Below, one piece after another: positions 32,274-42,727 of a stretch of DNA of 64,000 bases (positions are counted from its first letter, which is position 1; every line of letters starts with the position of its first letter). Origin of the DNA: Meconema thalassinum (lineage: Eukaryota; Arthropoda; Insecta; Orthoptera; Tettigoniidae); contig OX336388.2 of NCBI GenBank assembly GCA_946902985.2, positions 126,407,346-126,471,345 on the forward strand. The letters run 5' to 3'. Below the pieces are notes generated by a model. The model searched no databases, was not told the origin of the DNA, and worked only from the letters and a program-made list of their open reading frames with translations. The translations under genes and the position numbers were made by a program.

Positions 32274-32893
32274 GACAAGTACTGGCATTTTGGGAGAGTC
32301 AGTGGCTAGCTGACCCACTGCCCAGTAAACTGAGAGCGATCAAGGGAACTACTCGCGTGTGGCGGAGCTCTTTCCGGTCACGGAGGGAGTCCGTCATTTT
32401 GTGTAGGCTATGGATAGCAAGATCCACCCACTCGTACCTAATGAGAAGGGAAGACCCCCCCCCCATTTTATATCTGTAGAGCCGTTTTCACCGTGGCCCA
32501 CATTTTCACCGAGTGTGTGGATCTTGCTGACTTACGAAGAAACCTTGGTTTGCAGATGACACTCAAACTTTTATTAGCCGATGACGCGGTGGCTGCTGAT
32601 CGCGTTATCCGCTTTATAATTGAGAGTGGGTTAGGGCCAGCATTGTAAATTTTCCAGTGAACATTGACTCAATGTCTTGTTCGTTTTTGAAAGATGATTT
32701 TTGTTTTTCTGTAATTTTTGTTAATTTTTTATATTATTAGTTTTACTTAATTTTTTGTAGGTAATAATTTTTTGTCTTTTCAAATTTAGGTATCCCCCTC
32801 CAAATTTAAATTCCATTTTAATATGTGTTAAGAGGGGCAGATGACCTCGTAGTTCCGCCCCTTAAAACAACAACAACAACAATAACAAACTAA
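32274..32893 (+). mobile_element. 5'-truncated I/Jockey-like LINE inserted in the fossil gene
   Basis: A 10-bp duplication CTTTAGGCAC (32264-32273 and 32894-32903) flanks this 620-bp insert, and the fossil gene reads on from both sides. It encodes only the LINE C-terminus: KLRAIKGTTRVWRSSFRSRR, CRLWIARSTHSYLMRRE, then, after a frameshift at a C-run near 32455-32465, FTVAHIFTECVDLADLRRNL and a TAA at 32646. The 3' end has a GGGGCAGATGACCTCG module and an (AAC)n tail. Truncation and tail are typical of target-primed insertion. Confidence 0.85.
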
Positions 32894-33049
32894 CTTTAGG
32901 CACATATTAGCCCCAAAATTATGAAAGTTTGAGAGCTTGTAGTGGACCATTTGTTCGTAGTTCTCTGCTTTACGGTTGCCCAAGAAGTCCCTCACAACAC
33001 AGACAAAACTACACCAGGAAGAAACTTCGATGTCAGTCATGACTTTTCT

Positions 33050-33285
33050 GTCCGGCTCCGTGGCTAAATGGTTAGCTCCCTAGGCTTTGGCCCGAAGTGC
33101 TCCGGGTTCGAATCCCGGCTGAGCCATCAGGGATTTTAATCTCCTGGGGTTAATTCCCGTGGCTCGCGGACTGGGTGTATGTGCCGTCTTCATCGTCACT
33201 ACATCCTTATTACGAAGCGCAGGTCGCCCATGGGCGTCAAATAGAAAGACCTGCACTCGGCCTCTCCGGAGGGCACATGATCATC
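33050..33285 (+). mobile_element. SINE S7
   Basis: The tRNA-derived head carries GTGGCTAAATGGTTAGC (A box) and GGGTTCGAATCCC (B box), then a short body ending GACCTGCACTCGGCCTCTCC, a 3' module shared with S4. It lies between the first and second pieces of the fossil gene. A clean target duplication was not found. Confidence 0.85.
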
Positions 33286-33463
33286 ATCTTGACCTTGTTG
33301 AAATCTAAATTATTGATGATGTTGCGAATTTGAGGACCATCTAAAATTCCTGCTTAAGTTTTTCACAACTGAGCCCAGGGGAAGATCTGCAAATGTACTT
33401 GAAGCAATTTGCATTTCTGCCCAAGGCCTTAACAAATTGCTTCATGTGCAAGTCACCCCCAGG

Positions 33464-33830
33464 GGCTCACAACTTGTGGGACGTGGATTGGCGACCACGG
33501 GACCCCAGCATTGCTTCCACTTACTGTACTTATGCCGGGTTCCTGTCAGTCTTCTTTTCTTTCGGCCTCTCTTGGTCAACTCTTGTTCCCTTCCGACCCC
33601 GACGGTATTAGGGTATCCGAGGCCTAGGGAGTCTAATCCTTTCCCGCCTTAATTGGCCCTCGTCACATCTTTCCTGATCCCTCGTTTTTCTAGGGATTAG
33701 CCTTCTTTGTTTTTTTCATTATGTTTCCTTTGCTCTCACGCACTGTTTTTCCCGTGTATCTAAATTACACTTTGTAAGTATTTTGAATCAAAATTGCATT
33801 TGTTTTTGTTGTCCAGTGTAATCAATTAAA
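33464..33830 (+). repeat. Dispersed repeat G, copy 3
   Basis: Contains GGGGCTCACAACTTGTGGGA, CCGACGGTATTAGGGTATCC, CCCGCCTTAATTGGCCC and, near its end, TCTAAATTACACTTTGTAAG with TATTTTGAATC, which is about 1.5 units of the 29-bp sequence amplified at 8476-9330. Confidence 0.7.
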
Positions 33831-33897
33831 GCTTATGCTAAACTCATTTTAGATTATATATTATATTTTATCAACCTTTACCAATCTTTACTAAAAT

Positions 33898-33970
33898 TCC
33901 ACCCCGCTGTCATCGGGGTTCGAACCCCGGCCGTCCGGCTGAAAGACGAGCAGCTAAGCCACGGCGTCAT
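33898..33970 (-). repeat. tRNA-like SINE head fragment
   Basis: On the minus strand GTGGCTTAGCTGC (A box) and GGGGTTCGAACCCCG (B box) are spaced as in a tRNA gene. I could not form a convincing acceptor stem, so I read it as a SINE head rather than a functional tRNA. Confidence 0.5.
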
Positions 33971-34047
33971 CTCTAAAACTTGTGAATATAATCGTAGAAA
34001 TATAACTGTTATCCTTACAAAGGTTAATAATTATTAAAACTTCAAAA

Positions 34048-35156
34048 GTTGGTTGGTTCCTTAGTTTAGGGGCTGCGACAATGTGGTCATGTAGCCCCGT
34101 GTACTTTGGGTGTGTGTAGAATCTGTCTGATAACCGGTGTTAATTGTGATGACTATTAGTGTGTGTTATCATATACTGTATATTATTTCAGTAGTATAGA
34201 TTCCTCCTGCGGCGCTCACAAGCGACCGATAGTGACAAATGAGCATTCAAATGAAAGAGAATAGACATTAGCAGTGACGAATTGCACTATAATTCCATAA
34301 ATATCTATAATTTCTTTAAGAAATGACTTTTAAAAGACTGTACGAAGTGTGCGATTTGCAGATACTGTTGCTGCAAGAAGATACGCTCCATTATTGCTGT
34401 CCACTTCACATTTTAGCCGCTGTGACGCCTGTTTCATGTAATTTTAACATTCTGAAGTCTTTCCTTTATCATTTTGCATGGATTTCAGAAACAGTAATTT
34501 AAAGTAATGAGTACTCAAATCGTATAATTTCATAAATATCGAATAATCAGTGAGTGTTACGGCTAAGCTGTCAATCAATGGACTCAGCACACAAATGACA
34601 TTAGCAGTGATGAATTGCATTCTCATTTCATAAATATCAATTTTTGTAAGAAGTGTGCGATTTGCAAATATTGTTGCTGTAGGAAAATACGCGATATCAT
34701 TGCCGTTCTGTTCGCATTTTGGCTGTAGGGACGCCTGAAAAAAAAATAACAACCATTCTCCTTAAGTCTCTCAATATAAACCTATTGGGGAAAGTGTGGC
34801 TTAAGAAAATGCGAGATTCCTCGCACGGGTCCGCTAGTCAGTTTTTAATTGAAGTAAGGACTGCAGACAATAATTTCAAGTAGTTCCTGCATTCGCTACA
34901 AAATGCTACCATCCACGACACCTAGCTGTGAACTTGGCTACTACTAGATGCCGTCGCAACCAGCGCCTTGTGACCTACGAATTTTGCTTGACACAAGTTT
35001 AGTTAGTGGAAGGTTCTTTTACATACCATAAATCTATGACATGGGTCCGCCGGCTTTACTTTCCCTCCGAAGGAAGGCATACTGAGGGATTTTCAACGCT
35101 CTTAAAAAAGTCCGATTATTTCGGCCGGGTTTGAACCCGCGACCTTGGACATAGAA
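34048..35156 (-). mobile_element. SINE S3 copy 5, split by a Helitron
   Basis: The 3' part (34048-34168) and the rest (34838-35156) are one minus-strand S3 copy. Joining them at A|T restores the S3 order GTGTGTTA then TCNGTTTTTAATT seen in the copies at 31535, 54030 and 55613. The head near 35156 is truncated. Confidence 0.9.
34169..34837 (+). mobile_element. Non-autonomous Helitron, 669 bp
   Basis: It starts TC and ends CTAG. A hairpin TGCGAG-ATTC-CTCGCA (34810-34825) lies 8 nt upstream of CTAG, and the insertion is between A and T with no target duplication. These are the defining Helitron features. The interior has no Rep or helicase. It contains an internal direct duplication (34263-34435 against 34597-34736) and is related to 6775-7010. 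The host is SINE S3, whose other copies show the empty site. Confidence 0.9.
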
Positions 35157-36311
35157 AAATCTAAAGGTGACGATGACCATTTTGGCTGTAACACAATTAC
35201 AACTAAGAAATAAGTTACCTAACTTATGTTAAGCAATCTCAAATGAAATTCAATGAATGAAATTAATCGAATGTTAAGTTAAGCTCATCTTGGCATAGTT
35301 ACTCTCAAGGTTGCGTAGATAACATATTTGCCAGAAGGACATAATTCGTCCTATCCCTTGATAACCTTCAGTCGTTACAGATACCCTCCTAGTGACCTGC
35401 AGTTCATGAGGTCTCCCTCCGTCTTATCGATATGATTGTGGTAATTTTTTAAAATTATTATTGGTGCATGAACGATTCTCCATTTTACCTCAGTGTAAGT
35501 TACTCAGTGCATAATTGACTGGTGGATAGTGATGTATGTGATATTGATTCTGGGAACAGTCTTTCAGTTATCGTGGGTATTATATCTGTGACCTTTTAAG
35601 GCCACCACGTACTCTTACACGATGAAAAAGTCTATTTTTGTGGCATCATTTTACTAAGTATTTTCTGGGTTTATGCTAAAGGTACAGCTATAAGAAGCGG
35701 TATATTCTGAGCTGTTTTTGACCATGTAGTGCTACTTTGCTTTTATAGGATGTGTGAAATGAATACAAATTTGGACAGATACATTTTCAAAAAAATGTTG
35801 TATAAGTTGCTTCAAGTACACATTTCTCAGTTGCTTTTCAATCAAATATTATAAAATTTTGTTCACATACTTGGAATGGATCATGGCAGATGAGTAACCA
35901 CTTTGTTTCACTATTATTGGGACAGAATGCAAGAAAAAAATCCGAACTCTTTCTTTTTTAAATGTAATCAAAAATATGTATCAATTTTTCTCTTCCCAAT
36001 CCATGCCTACTATGTTTTGGAAGTGAAAATAGGGTAACATTCAAGTACTCCATTAGGCAAGTTAATGTAAAAATAATAGCCCTCTATCTTAAATGGTTTC
36101 CTAGTTATTGGTATCTAAACATGAAAAATTAGTATTAACAGCTGGCAAAGTTAAAAGTGTATTATTCAGATCATGGGACGCTAATTTTAAAAAACGAATT
36201 TAAGGTAGTTGTAGACATCAAAACCCCATCAAACTATATATATTTGGATTCAGAAAAGAATGAAGAATAAAAAAATCGATTTTTCCTTAAGAATATTTAA
36301 GTGTTTTTAGC
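35157..36311. other. Anonymous AT-rich DNA
   Basis: Over 1.1 kb with no recognisable coding motif, tRNA-like box or terminal repeat. Confidence 0.45.
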
Positions 36312-37080
36312 CTATTTTCATTTATGGAAAAATATGCTCATGAGATCACATTTTGTCCGTGTGTCTGTCTGTGTATTTGTCAAATTAAATCTAAGCGGCT
36401 GGAACGATTTCAATGAAACTCGATAAGGACATAGTACTATTTTGTCCGACCTCGACCGTTCTCTTTAAATTGTATTACGTCTCACCAATCCATCATGGAG
36501 GCTGTGCGATATATTTCACTGGCATTCTATATCTCCGAAACTATTACCGATATCACCCTGAAATGTTGTACGGTGATAAATAAAAGGGCACTACTAGAAG
36601 TTTATCTATGTGACTTTCAAAGAACTCTTAACTACCAAACGAACATGGCGGCGAAGCGAAGTTGAAACATTTAAATAGATTTTTCTCGCGATTTAACCAT
36701 GTGAACGCAGTGAAATTTGGTACAGCGAAAGTTTATACACATTGTAATGCACTGATATCTAATTTACTTCAACTGTTTATATGCTTTCAATATGGCTGCT
36801 GTGCAAATTTTTAAAATTAAGCTTTTATTTCGTGTATCCTAATCAAGCGATTGAAGTTTGAATAGTACACCTACACAATAATTTTCATGCAATAGTACAT
36901 AACTCTATGGCCTAAAAATATATAAATCCACCATGGCGACCATCTGAAATAATTAGACGGTGCTCAATATGTACGAATCTATTACAGCAATCAAACTGAA
37001 ATTTTGTATGTTGGTAGATGTAATTAACGTAAGTACTGTAGGATGTATGTATATAGGCTATATAGATCTTCACGGAACTA

Positions 37081-37754
37081 CGAAGGTGGATCAACAAGTT
37101 AGTTTCACTAGCGCGCTGTGTGTCGCAATCGTGGGCACAGCGGAGAAAGGGACAGACACTGCCCACATATCTGTTAGGCAGGTCGCTGTGGTGTCTCGTC
37201 TTGTATGGTGTGAATAGCGGCCAAAAGCAATGGCGCGTCGACTGGACGTTCACTCCAAATATGAGGTGCGTGCGACAATCCGATTCCTATGGGCCAAAAG
37301 GAAGATTTGCACGGTCATTCATCGTGAAATTAGTGCTGTGTATAGGGAGCGGGCCATTTCCCGGCAAGAGATCGTAAAATGGTGTCAGCAATTCGAAGCT
37401 GGACGCACGGATATCATGGACGAATATCGCGAGGGCTGGCCCGCAACGTCCAGGACCCGTGCAAATGTCAACAATGTGAATGCGATCATTAGAAAGAACG
37501 GTGGCCAACATTCCCAGACCGATGAGGAGGTGAAGGCCGCTGTCTCCGTGTGGTTGCAGAACGATGGAGGAACTTTCTATGCATCCGGCATCGACAAGTT
37601 GGTTGTGCGTTCGCAGAAATGTTTGGAGTCTCTTGGAAACTATGTGGAAAAGTGACGTTACATTGTATGTCGTTATAGGCGTGTTGTTGTTGTATAGGTG
37701 GTGTAATAAATGGCCATAACTAGGATGTGCAACTTATTTTTTGATCTGCCCTCG
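37081..37754 (+). mobile_element. mariner element M2, internally deleted
   Basis: The inverted termini begin CGAAGGTGGATCAACAAGTT and, reverse-complemented, CGAGGGCAGATCAAAAAATA. TA is duplicated on both sides (37079-37080, 37755-37756). At 674 bp it is about half a full mariner; the catalytic region is deleted. It is the same family as M1 at 28713. Repeat X copies A and C give the pre-insertion sequence. Confidence 0.95.
37230..37655 (+). CDS. Truncated mariner transposase, DNA-binding part without catalytic core
   Basis: The 141-residue open frame starts MARRLDVHSKYEVRATIRFL and has the N-terminal helix-turn-helix region (HREISAVYRERAISRQEIVK, WCQQFEAGRT). It goes through NNVNAIIRKN straight to the C-terminal end of the transposase (TDEEVKAAVSVWLQ, ASGIDKLVVRSQKCLESLGN). 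All three catalytic Asp segments are lost in a deletion that happens to keep the frame. If expressed it could bind mariner termini but not cut; that is inference. The start is the first ATG, and it matches the position in M1. Confidence 0.75.
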   Translation: MARRLDVHSKYEVRATIRFLWAKRKICTVIHREISAVYRERAISRQEIVKWCQQFEAGRTDIMDEYREGWPATSRTRANVNNVNAIIRKNGGQHSQTDEEVKAAVSVWLQNDGGTFYASGIDKLVVRSQKCLESLGNYVEK

Positions 37755-37904
37755 TACTTGTTTTATTGTTGCTTGATTCTTCAGTCTTTTGACTAGTTTG
37801 ATGCAGCTCTCCAATGGTTAGATCTCAACATACAGTAGCTACGACACCCTACATCGGAGGCAAACAGCCTCTACAGTACTTGTCTTTGACCTTCTCTTCC
37901 ATAA

Positions 37905-38215
37905 CTAACAAGGAGAGGTCGCCAAGTGGTTTTCTAGAAAAGTGTTCAAATTTGAAGGGTTTGCTCTTCATAAGAAAATATTTTGGCCGTGTTCGAGCGT
38001 TTTTGCCAATGGGCCTTAGTGTGTTCAAAATTGAACGTTTAAAATCAATCCTCAAACTTGTGTAATCCTATTCTCGCACACATTCGCGGCGCGTTCCCGT
38101 GGCGTAGTAGCTAGCGCATTGGCGTGGGGAATTCAAGGTTTCGAGTTCGAGTCAGACCTAAGTCTGTTTTTTTTACTGTTATTATTGTCTTTTGTGTTTT
38201 CTATAACGTATTTGC
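37905..38215 (+). mobile_element. SINE-like repeat S8, copy 1
   Basis: Begins ACAAGGAGAGGTCGCCAAGT, includes TTGGCCGTGTTCGAGCG and a tRNA-like part (CCCGTGGCGTAGTAGCTAGC, then GAGTTCGAGTCAGACC), and ends ACTGTTATTATTGTCTTTTG. An inverted copy is at 43480-43755. The tRNA-like part is internal rather than at the 5' end, so it may be a SINE joined to another repeat. Confidence 0.65.
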
Positions 38216-38267
38216 TGTGGTCTCTTCGGTTTTGGAGCTATGTACAATAATTTCTTCTTTTCTTCTT

Positions 38268-38528
38268 TTTTTCTTAGTCGTTTACCCTCCAGGTTGGTGG
38301 AACCCACGGACTCCGCGAGGGAACTCACCACTACCGCCTCTACGGGCAGTGTCCTAGAGCTGGGAACATCTAATCGGAGTGGATACAACTGGTGAGGTGT
38401 GATTGGCACCTCGCCCAGGTGGCCTCACCTGCAAAGCGAACAGGGGCCCCATGAGGGAAGGTAATGGATGGTCAGGATGGATAGGCAAGGAAGAGGGAAG
38501 GAGGCGGCCATGGCCTTGAAGAAGGTAC
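38268..38528 (-). mobile_element. SINE S1 copy 2, 3' part
   Basis: On the minus strand it continues the S1 sequence after the LTR: GTACCTTCTTCAAGGCC, CCTGTTCGCTTTGCAGGTGA, CACTGCCCGTAGAGGCGG, GGAGGGTAAACGACTAAG and an A-rich tail. The 5' part is at 42421-42650. Confidence 0.9.
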
Positions 38529-41500
38529 TGTCCCCGTTATCAGGATAGTAGGCTGTCAGATATCCGCCCCCTCAATCGGATTGCCAATAATCAAACGCAC
38601 CGGCACAGCTACATCAATGAAAATGGCACTGACAGATACTATCGAGATTAGAGCACAATAGTTAACAAGAAATTATTGTGGAACACACCAAAATATACGG
38701 GGGTTCATACTTACCTTTACTTACCTCTTAAATTTATCTCGGGGACTGGGTTGTCAACTGGATCACTTAAAGCATGCCCTCACAATAACCTCCACCATGA
38801 TATTAAAAATGAACCACAACGAAGACGAGAAACTTTAAACTGCACAATAATTTATTTCACATAAAGAATGAATTTAACAAAAATAAAACAACAAAATCCA
38901 CGTGGCAATCAGAAGCCATCGACCACATAACCATGTCCTCCTGTCGGACTTGTATACTCTACATACAATGTTTCAGCTTTCTCAAGCTCAAAATAACGTA
39001 AAAATAATAATGCACTTGGAATGGAAACGGGATTTGGGACGAGACACATATATCAATTGGTTTGCGTGTTTATATACTTCATATTTTATTTATAGCCACA
39101 AGGCTATTATGGAGACGTCCTTGGCCTCTATCATACAGTTGTCCGGGCCAGCTGCAATGCACCTGCATCGTCAAAGTGGACTCATCCCTCCGTTCAACCC
39201 TAGCATAAGCGAGTTACATCAGAGCTTAGCTCTCTTTTCAAAACACGTTAAATGTCCACATCTCAACTGAAATATTATCACGCAAATCTTTTAAATGCTC
39301 CATTCAAACACCAGTGGATTACTCCAATAATCCTAAATCATGTTTAATTGTTCAATCCACTTGTTTAATTAGCGTTGTTTAGAGTATAAAAACAAAACTC
39401 CAAATGTTAATAACAAAAGTTCATTAATTATTTATAACAATAATAAATTGTTTATAACAATGTCAAACGACAATTGGAAATTTTATACACGCCTCTATTA
39501 ATCCCTTTCATTTCATATTATTTAACAAAGATATTTACAAAATTATTTACAATATTAATATTGTTTATATTATTAATACAAGAAATACATTAAACCACAC
39601 GTTTATCCGGTTGATAATTACTCAAATCGTGGTGATATAATCGACCAATGAAGGTTAGTTATATTTAAATGTCAAATTCAGGTTTAATAAAGTTTAATAA
39701 TTATTATTAATATTTGTGACGGTAACCTCCATTCAAAATCTTTATCTCAAATTATTTAACACTCTTGTTAACTTTAACAGTATCTTCACATGAATAACTT
39801 TCAAAGAACCAGGACAATACATTCAGCGGAAAAATACTTCGCTCAAAACGCACAAAATTGCTCAACAATAGGCCCAGAATTCATCATATATCTTCATATA
39901 TATGGCATCAAAATCTTCCAAATTACATACAAAAACCTCCACTCATAAATTCAACAACTTCATTTATTACTGTGGGAACCTCCTTCATTATTCAAGGGCA
40001 TTACTCATCAGCGACTTTTACAGGTCCACTGAACTAACGATTATACATCCATTGTTCCTCTTTAAAAATTCTTATATTCATCAATTGTATTAATGACTGT
40101 TATTATTTAACCTTCGTGGGTTTCATTCATGAATCGATATGAAGTAAAAATTTGCCAATCACAAATAAATTTAATAGCAAATACGATTAGACACTCCTCA
40201 CTGGTCTATCAAAATTGAGATTAATATCTTCAAAGTAACGCAGTATAAAAATACTATCTTCAATCAAAGTTCATCTAAACTGCATAAATAGTCGAATAGA
40301 ATACAATTAGATTGTGGAATGCAAACATTATTGTTCCAATCTAGAATTGGGAAAAATTCCTATCAAATGTTCATTACTATAGTGTATTCAATAAATCGTA
40401 ATCAAAGTTCATATTTCATAAAATTGTCTATAATGCAATGATAAATGTCTATGTTGCAATCATGTTCATAAGACGACTAGTATTTCAAAGATCGTCGATA
40501 ACGTATTAGATTTTAACGCTCTAAAATCATTTAATCATTCTTCTTTCTTGAGGATGACAGAAAATTGGTCAAAGTAATTTACTGAATAGAATTACTTTAA
40601 TAAAATGACACGCTGTCTGACTTCAAATCTGCCATAGCAAATCGTTAACTTTACAGTCAAATCGTGACTACAAAAATATGCAAATTAATGAAAGAATCTA
40701 AATTATCAGTCTCAACTGATCCAAAATTATTTAACTATGCCAATGACATAACAATGTCTCAACAAATCGTAGAAAAAGGCATAAATCATCGAAGTGTAAC
40801 GAGTACAGAAATGTTAATCAAGAAAATGGGGCAAAAGATAGGACAAAAATACGGAAAAATGGTTGCTCAGATATCGCTACATGACTCAAATAATACAAGA
40901 AACGTTCACGACTACCTTATCTGTTGATTGAAGTTCTAGAGGAAAGTTTTCAAAGAAAACTGCTGTTGGTTCCATTTCACCAGCGTAAAGATGTGCTCCG
41001 ACCTCGAACCTGGAATCAGCGTCCTCGGAGAATCGAACTGCTTCCTCCTCCGGAAATTGCACTGCTCCATGTATACGAAAGACATCCTTCTGGCAAAATT
41101 CTTCTTTGCGAGCCGGGTCCTCCCTGGCCTCTCTTGAAAGTTCCCTGAAGTTCCAGTCGTAATTCGCCATGAAGTTTATTGCAGTTATTTCAGCAGAAAT
41201 ATTCATAATCGTGGAGTATGATGATATTTCCACTGTCATTTGATATAATTCAGCGATGGATTCACGATGCATGAGTGTAGTTGGATGTTCACTACATGCT
41301 CGCTTTTGTAGAATGACGATTAACGAAGTTCCATGCTGTTACTTCACTCCATCGATATATGTCCCAATTGCATTAAAGCCTTAGCCTTCCATCTCAACTT
41401 CTGTTATAATCATTGAAAGCACTGCAAGATTATAATGTTCCATAATAGAATGTATCGTTGTATTACCAAACGTATTCTCCAATATCACGGTTGCGATGCA

Positions 41501-42420
41501 CGTGTCAGCCGTAGTGTATAATGTAGAATTTTAAAAGTGCTTCTCAGGTGGCGAGAAAATCACTTTTGTTGGCAGCCTTAAAGTGTCAATATCTTTCAAA
41601 GTATAACTGTGAAATTGTTCAAATGTTCTACACACCTCAATGTTGTACTGCCCAATTGAATTATAATAAAGGCAGAAGTTAACTCTTTATATCTTAACTG
41701 GTAGAAACGTTAATGTGAGCGTTTCAACTTCACCTAGTTTCGAACAGCGTAAAATGGAACTGCTCCGTGTTCGTTCGATGCGCCGGGCTTTAACCACACG
41801 CTAAAGACAACTTGCTTCACTTATTCACTCGACAATGACTATCTGATATCTGAAATATATATGCGGTATCAGCGGTATGAGAGATATGAGAGATCCTCTA
41901 TCCTGTGCACGACCTTTTATCAACTTCTTAAGGGGCGTATCCATCCCTTCCATAGTTCGTTCCTCCGTCATTGCTAGAAGTTTTAACTTTGGCTATACTT
42001 GACGGATTTTCAAATTTCAAAAACTCAAAATTAATTTCTTCAAAATTCCAAATCAATGCCATAACTGAAAATAGATTTCCACAAATCTGCATGCCAAAAG
42101 TAATCAAATATCGTAGTTTCAGCAATCTCCGTCTTCCTTCCAAACTATCGTTCATTGGTTCGAGTCTCTCCTCCAATAGCGTAGCTTCTTCCTTAGCACA
42201 ATACCTTGTTTCCTGCGACTGCGTCGTAAAATTTCAGATCTTTCTCGAACAAAATCATGACGTCACCAAGAATCTCAGCTCCACCAGCCTACTTGCATGA
42301 AATCTGCGTCATCCGTGCCTACGTCATGAATATCCACGTCACAACTATGACAGCCATAACTTTATTCATATTTGCCAATACAGCCATCGTGGTCTCAATA
42401 TAATTCAATTTACGGGCGCA
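38529..42420 (-). mobile_element. Solo LTR, 3.9 kb, inserted in SINE S1
   Basis: On the minus strand it starts TGCGCCCGTAAATT and ends ACGGGGACA (TG...CA) and is flanked by GTAC on both sides (38525-38528, 42421-42424). It is colinear with the 5' LTR at 15388-19656 with clear divergence and without the S2 SINE. Absence of any internal region and an intact target duplication show a solo LTR formed by LTR-LTR recombination. Length is 3892 bp. Confidence 0.95.
40886..41272 (-). CDS. Open frame inside the solo LTR, counterpart of 16560-16904
   Basis: The 128-residue frame is colinear with the one in the first LTR (NISAEITAINFMANY, EEFCQKDVFRIHGAVQFPEE, HLYAGEMEPTAVFF, STDKVVVNVS). It keeps the frame despite many substitutions and starts 13 codons upstream of the equivalent ATG. 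No known domain. It may be a chance frame preserved in two copies or a small accessory protein. Confidence 0.35.
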   Translation of the reverse strand: MHRESIAELYQMTVEISSYSTIMNISAEITAINFMANYDWNFRELSREAREDPARKEEFCQKDVFRIHGAVQFPEEEAVRFSEDADSRFEVGAHLYAGEMEPTAVFFENFPLELQSTDKVVVNVSCII

Positions 42421-42650
42421 GTACCATCCCGACATTTGCCCGAAGACGAAGTGGGAAACCACGGAAAACCACTTCGAGGATGGCTGAGGTGGGAATCGAA
42501 CCCCCTCTACTCATTTGAAACACCTGAGGCTGAGTAGACCCCGTTCCAGTCCTCATACCACTTTTCAAATTTCAGGGCAGAGCCGGGAATCGAACCCAGG
42601 ACCTCCGGGGCGGCAGCTAACCATGCTGACCGCTACGCTACGGAGGCGAC
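42421..42650 (-). mobile_element. SINE S1 copy 2, 5' part
   Basis: The minus strand reads GTCGCCTCCGTAGCGTAGCG, the B box GGGTTCGATTCCC and TTTTCCGTGGTTTCCCACTT, then stops at GGGATGGTAC. The length from SINE start to LTR is 230 bp, identical to copy 1 (15158-15387). Confidence 0.95.
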
Positions 42651-42727
42651 TCAATATTTTAACATCATTATTATTCGTCCTCAAAGCTTGAACGAGTCGT
42701 AAGTTTTATTCGTTAGAATTTAAAATG

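Larger units (their letters stand above)
32050..33463 (-). pseudogene. Fossil gene of an uncharacterised repeat-associated protein family
   Basis: On the minus strand three separated pieces read in order. 33463-33286 gives HMKQFVKALGRNANCFKYIC, then after a frameshift GILDGPQIRNIINNLDFNK. 33045-32894 gives IEVSSWCSFVCVVRDFLGNR and YKLSNFHNFGANMCLKLV. 32273-32050 gives HFLHSHPVDRFPDNLGDFSE, EQGERFHQDIRVMEERYQGR and WDRHMMAEYCCNLQRD. The arrangement (QFVKAL...CFKYIC, DFLGN, EQGERFHQDI, RYQG.W) recalls predicted proteins of unknown function that recur in arthropod and cnidarian genomes; this is from memory. SINE S7 and a LINE interrupt it. A frameshift shows it is dead. I cannot assign a function. 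Confidence 0.65.
36312..37770 (+). repeat. Dispersed repeat X, copy B (split by mariner M2)
   Basis: Same order of blocks as the copies at 22528 and 62983: GAGATCACATTTTGTCCGTG, CGATTTCAATGAAACTCG, ACGGTGATAAATAAAAGGGC, AACATGGCGGCGAAGCGAAG. The end CTTCACGGAACTACTTG is split at its TA by the mariner M2. Confidence 0.85.

Noticed and set aside
15388..42420. Large segmental inverted duplication of the 15-20 kb and 38-43 kb regions
   Set aside because: Similarity begins and ends exactly at the SINE S1/LTR boundaries and the outer flanks differ. Separate insertions of the same families explain it.
38268..42670. Target duplication for SINE S1 copy 2
   Set aside because: The outer flanks (AAAATATTGA and AAATTATTGT) match poorly, so I do not claim one.
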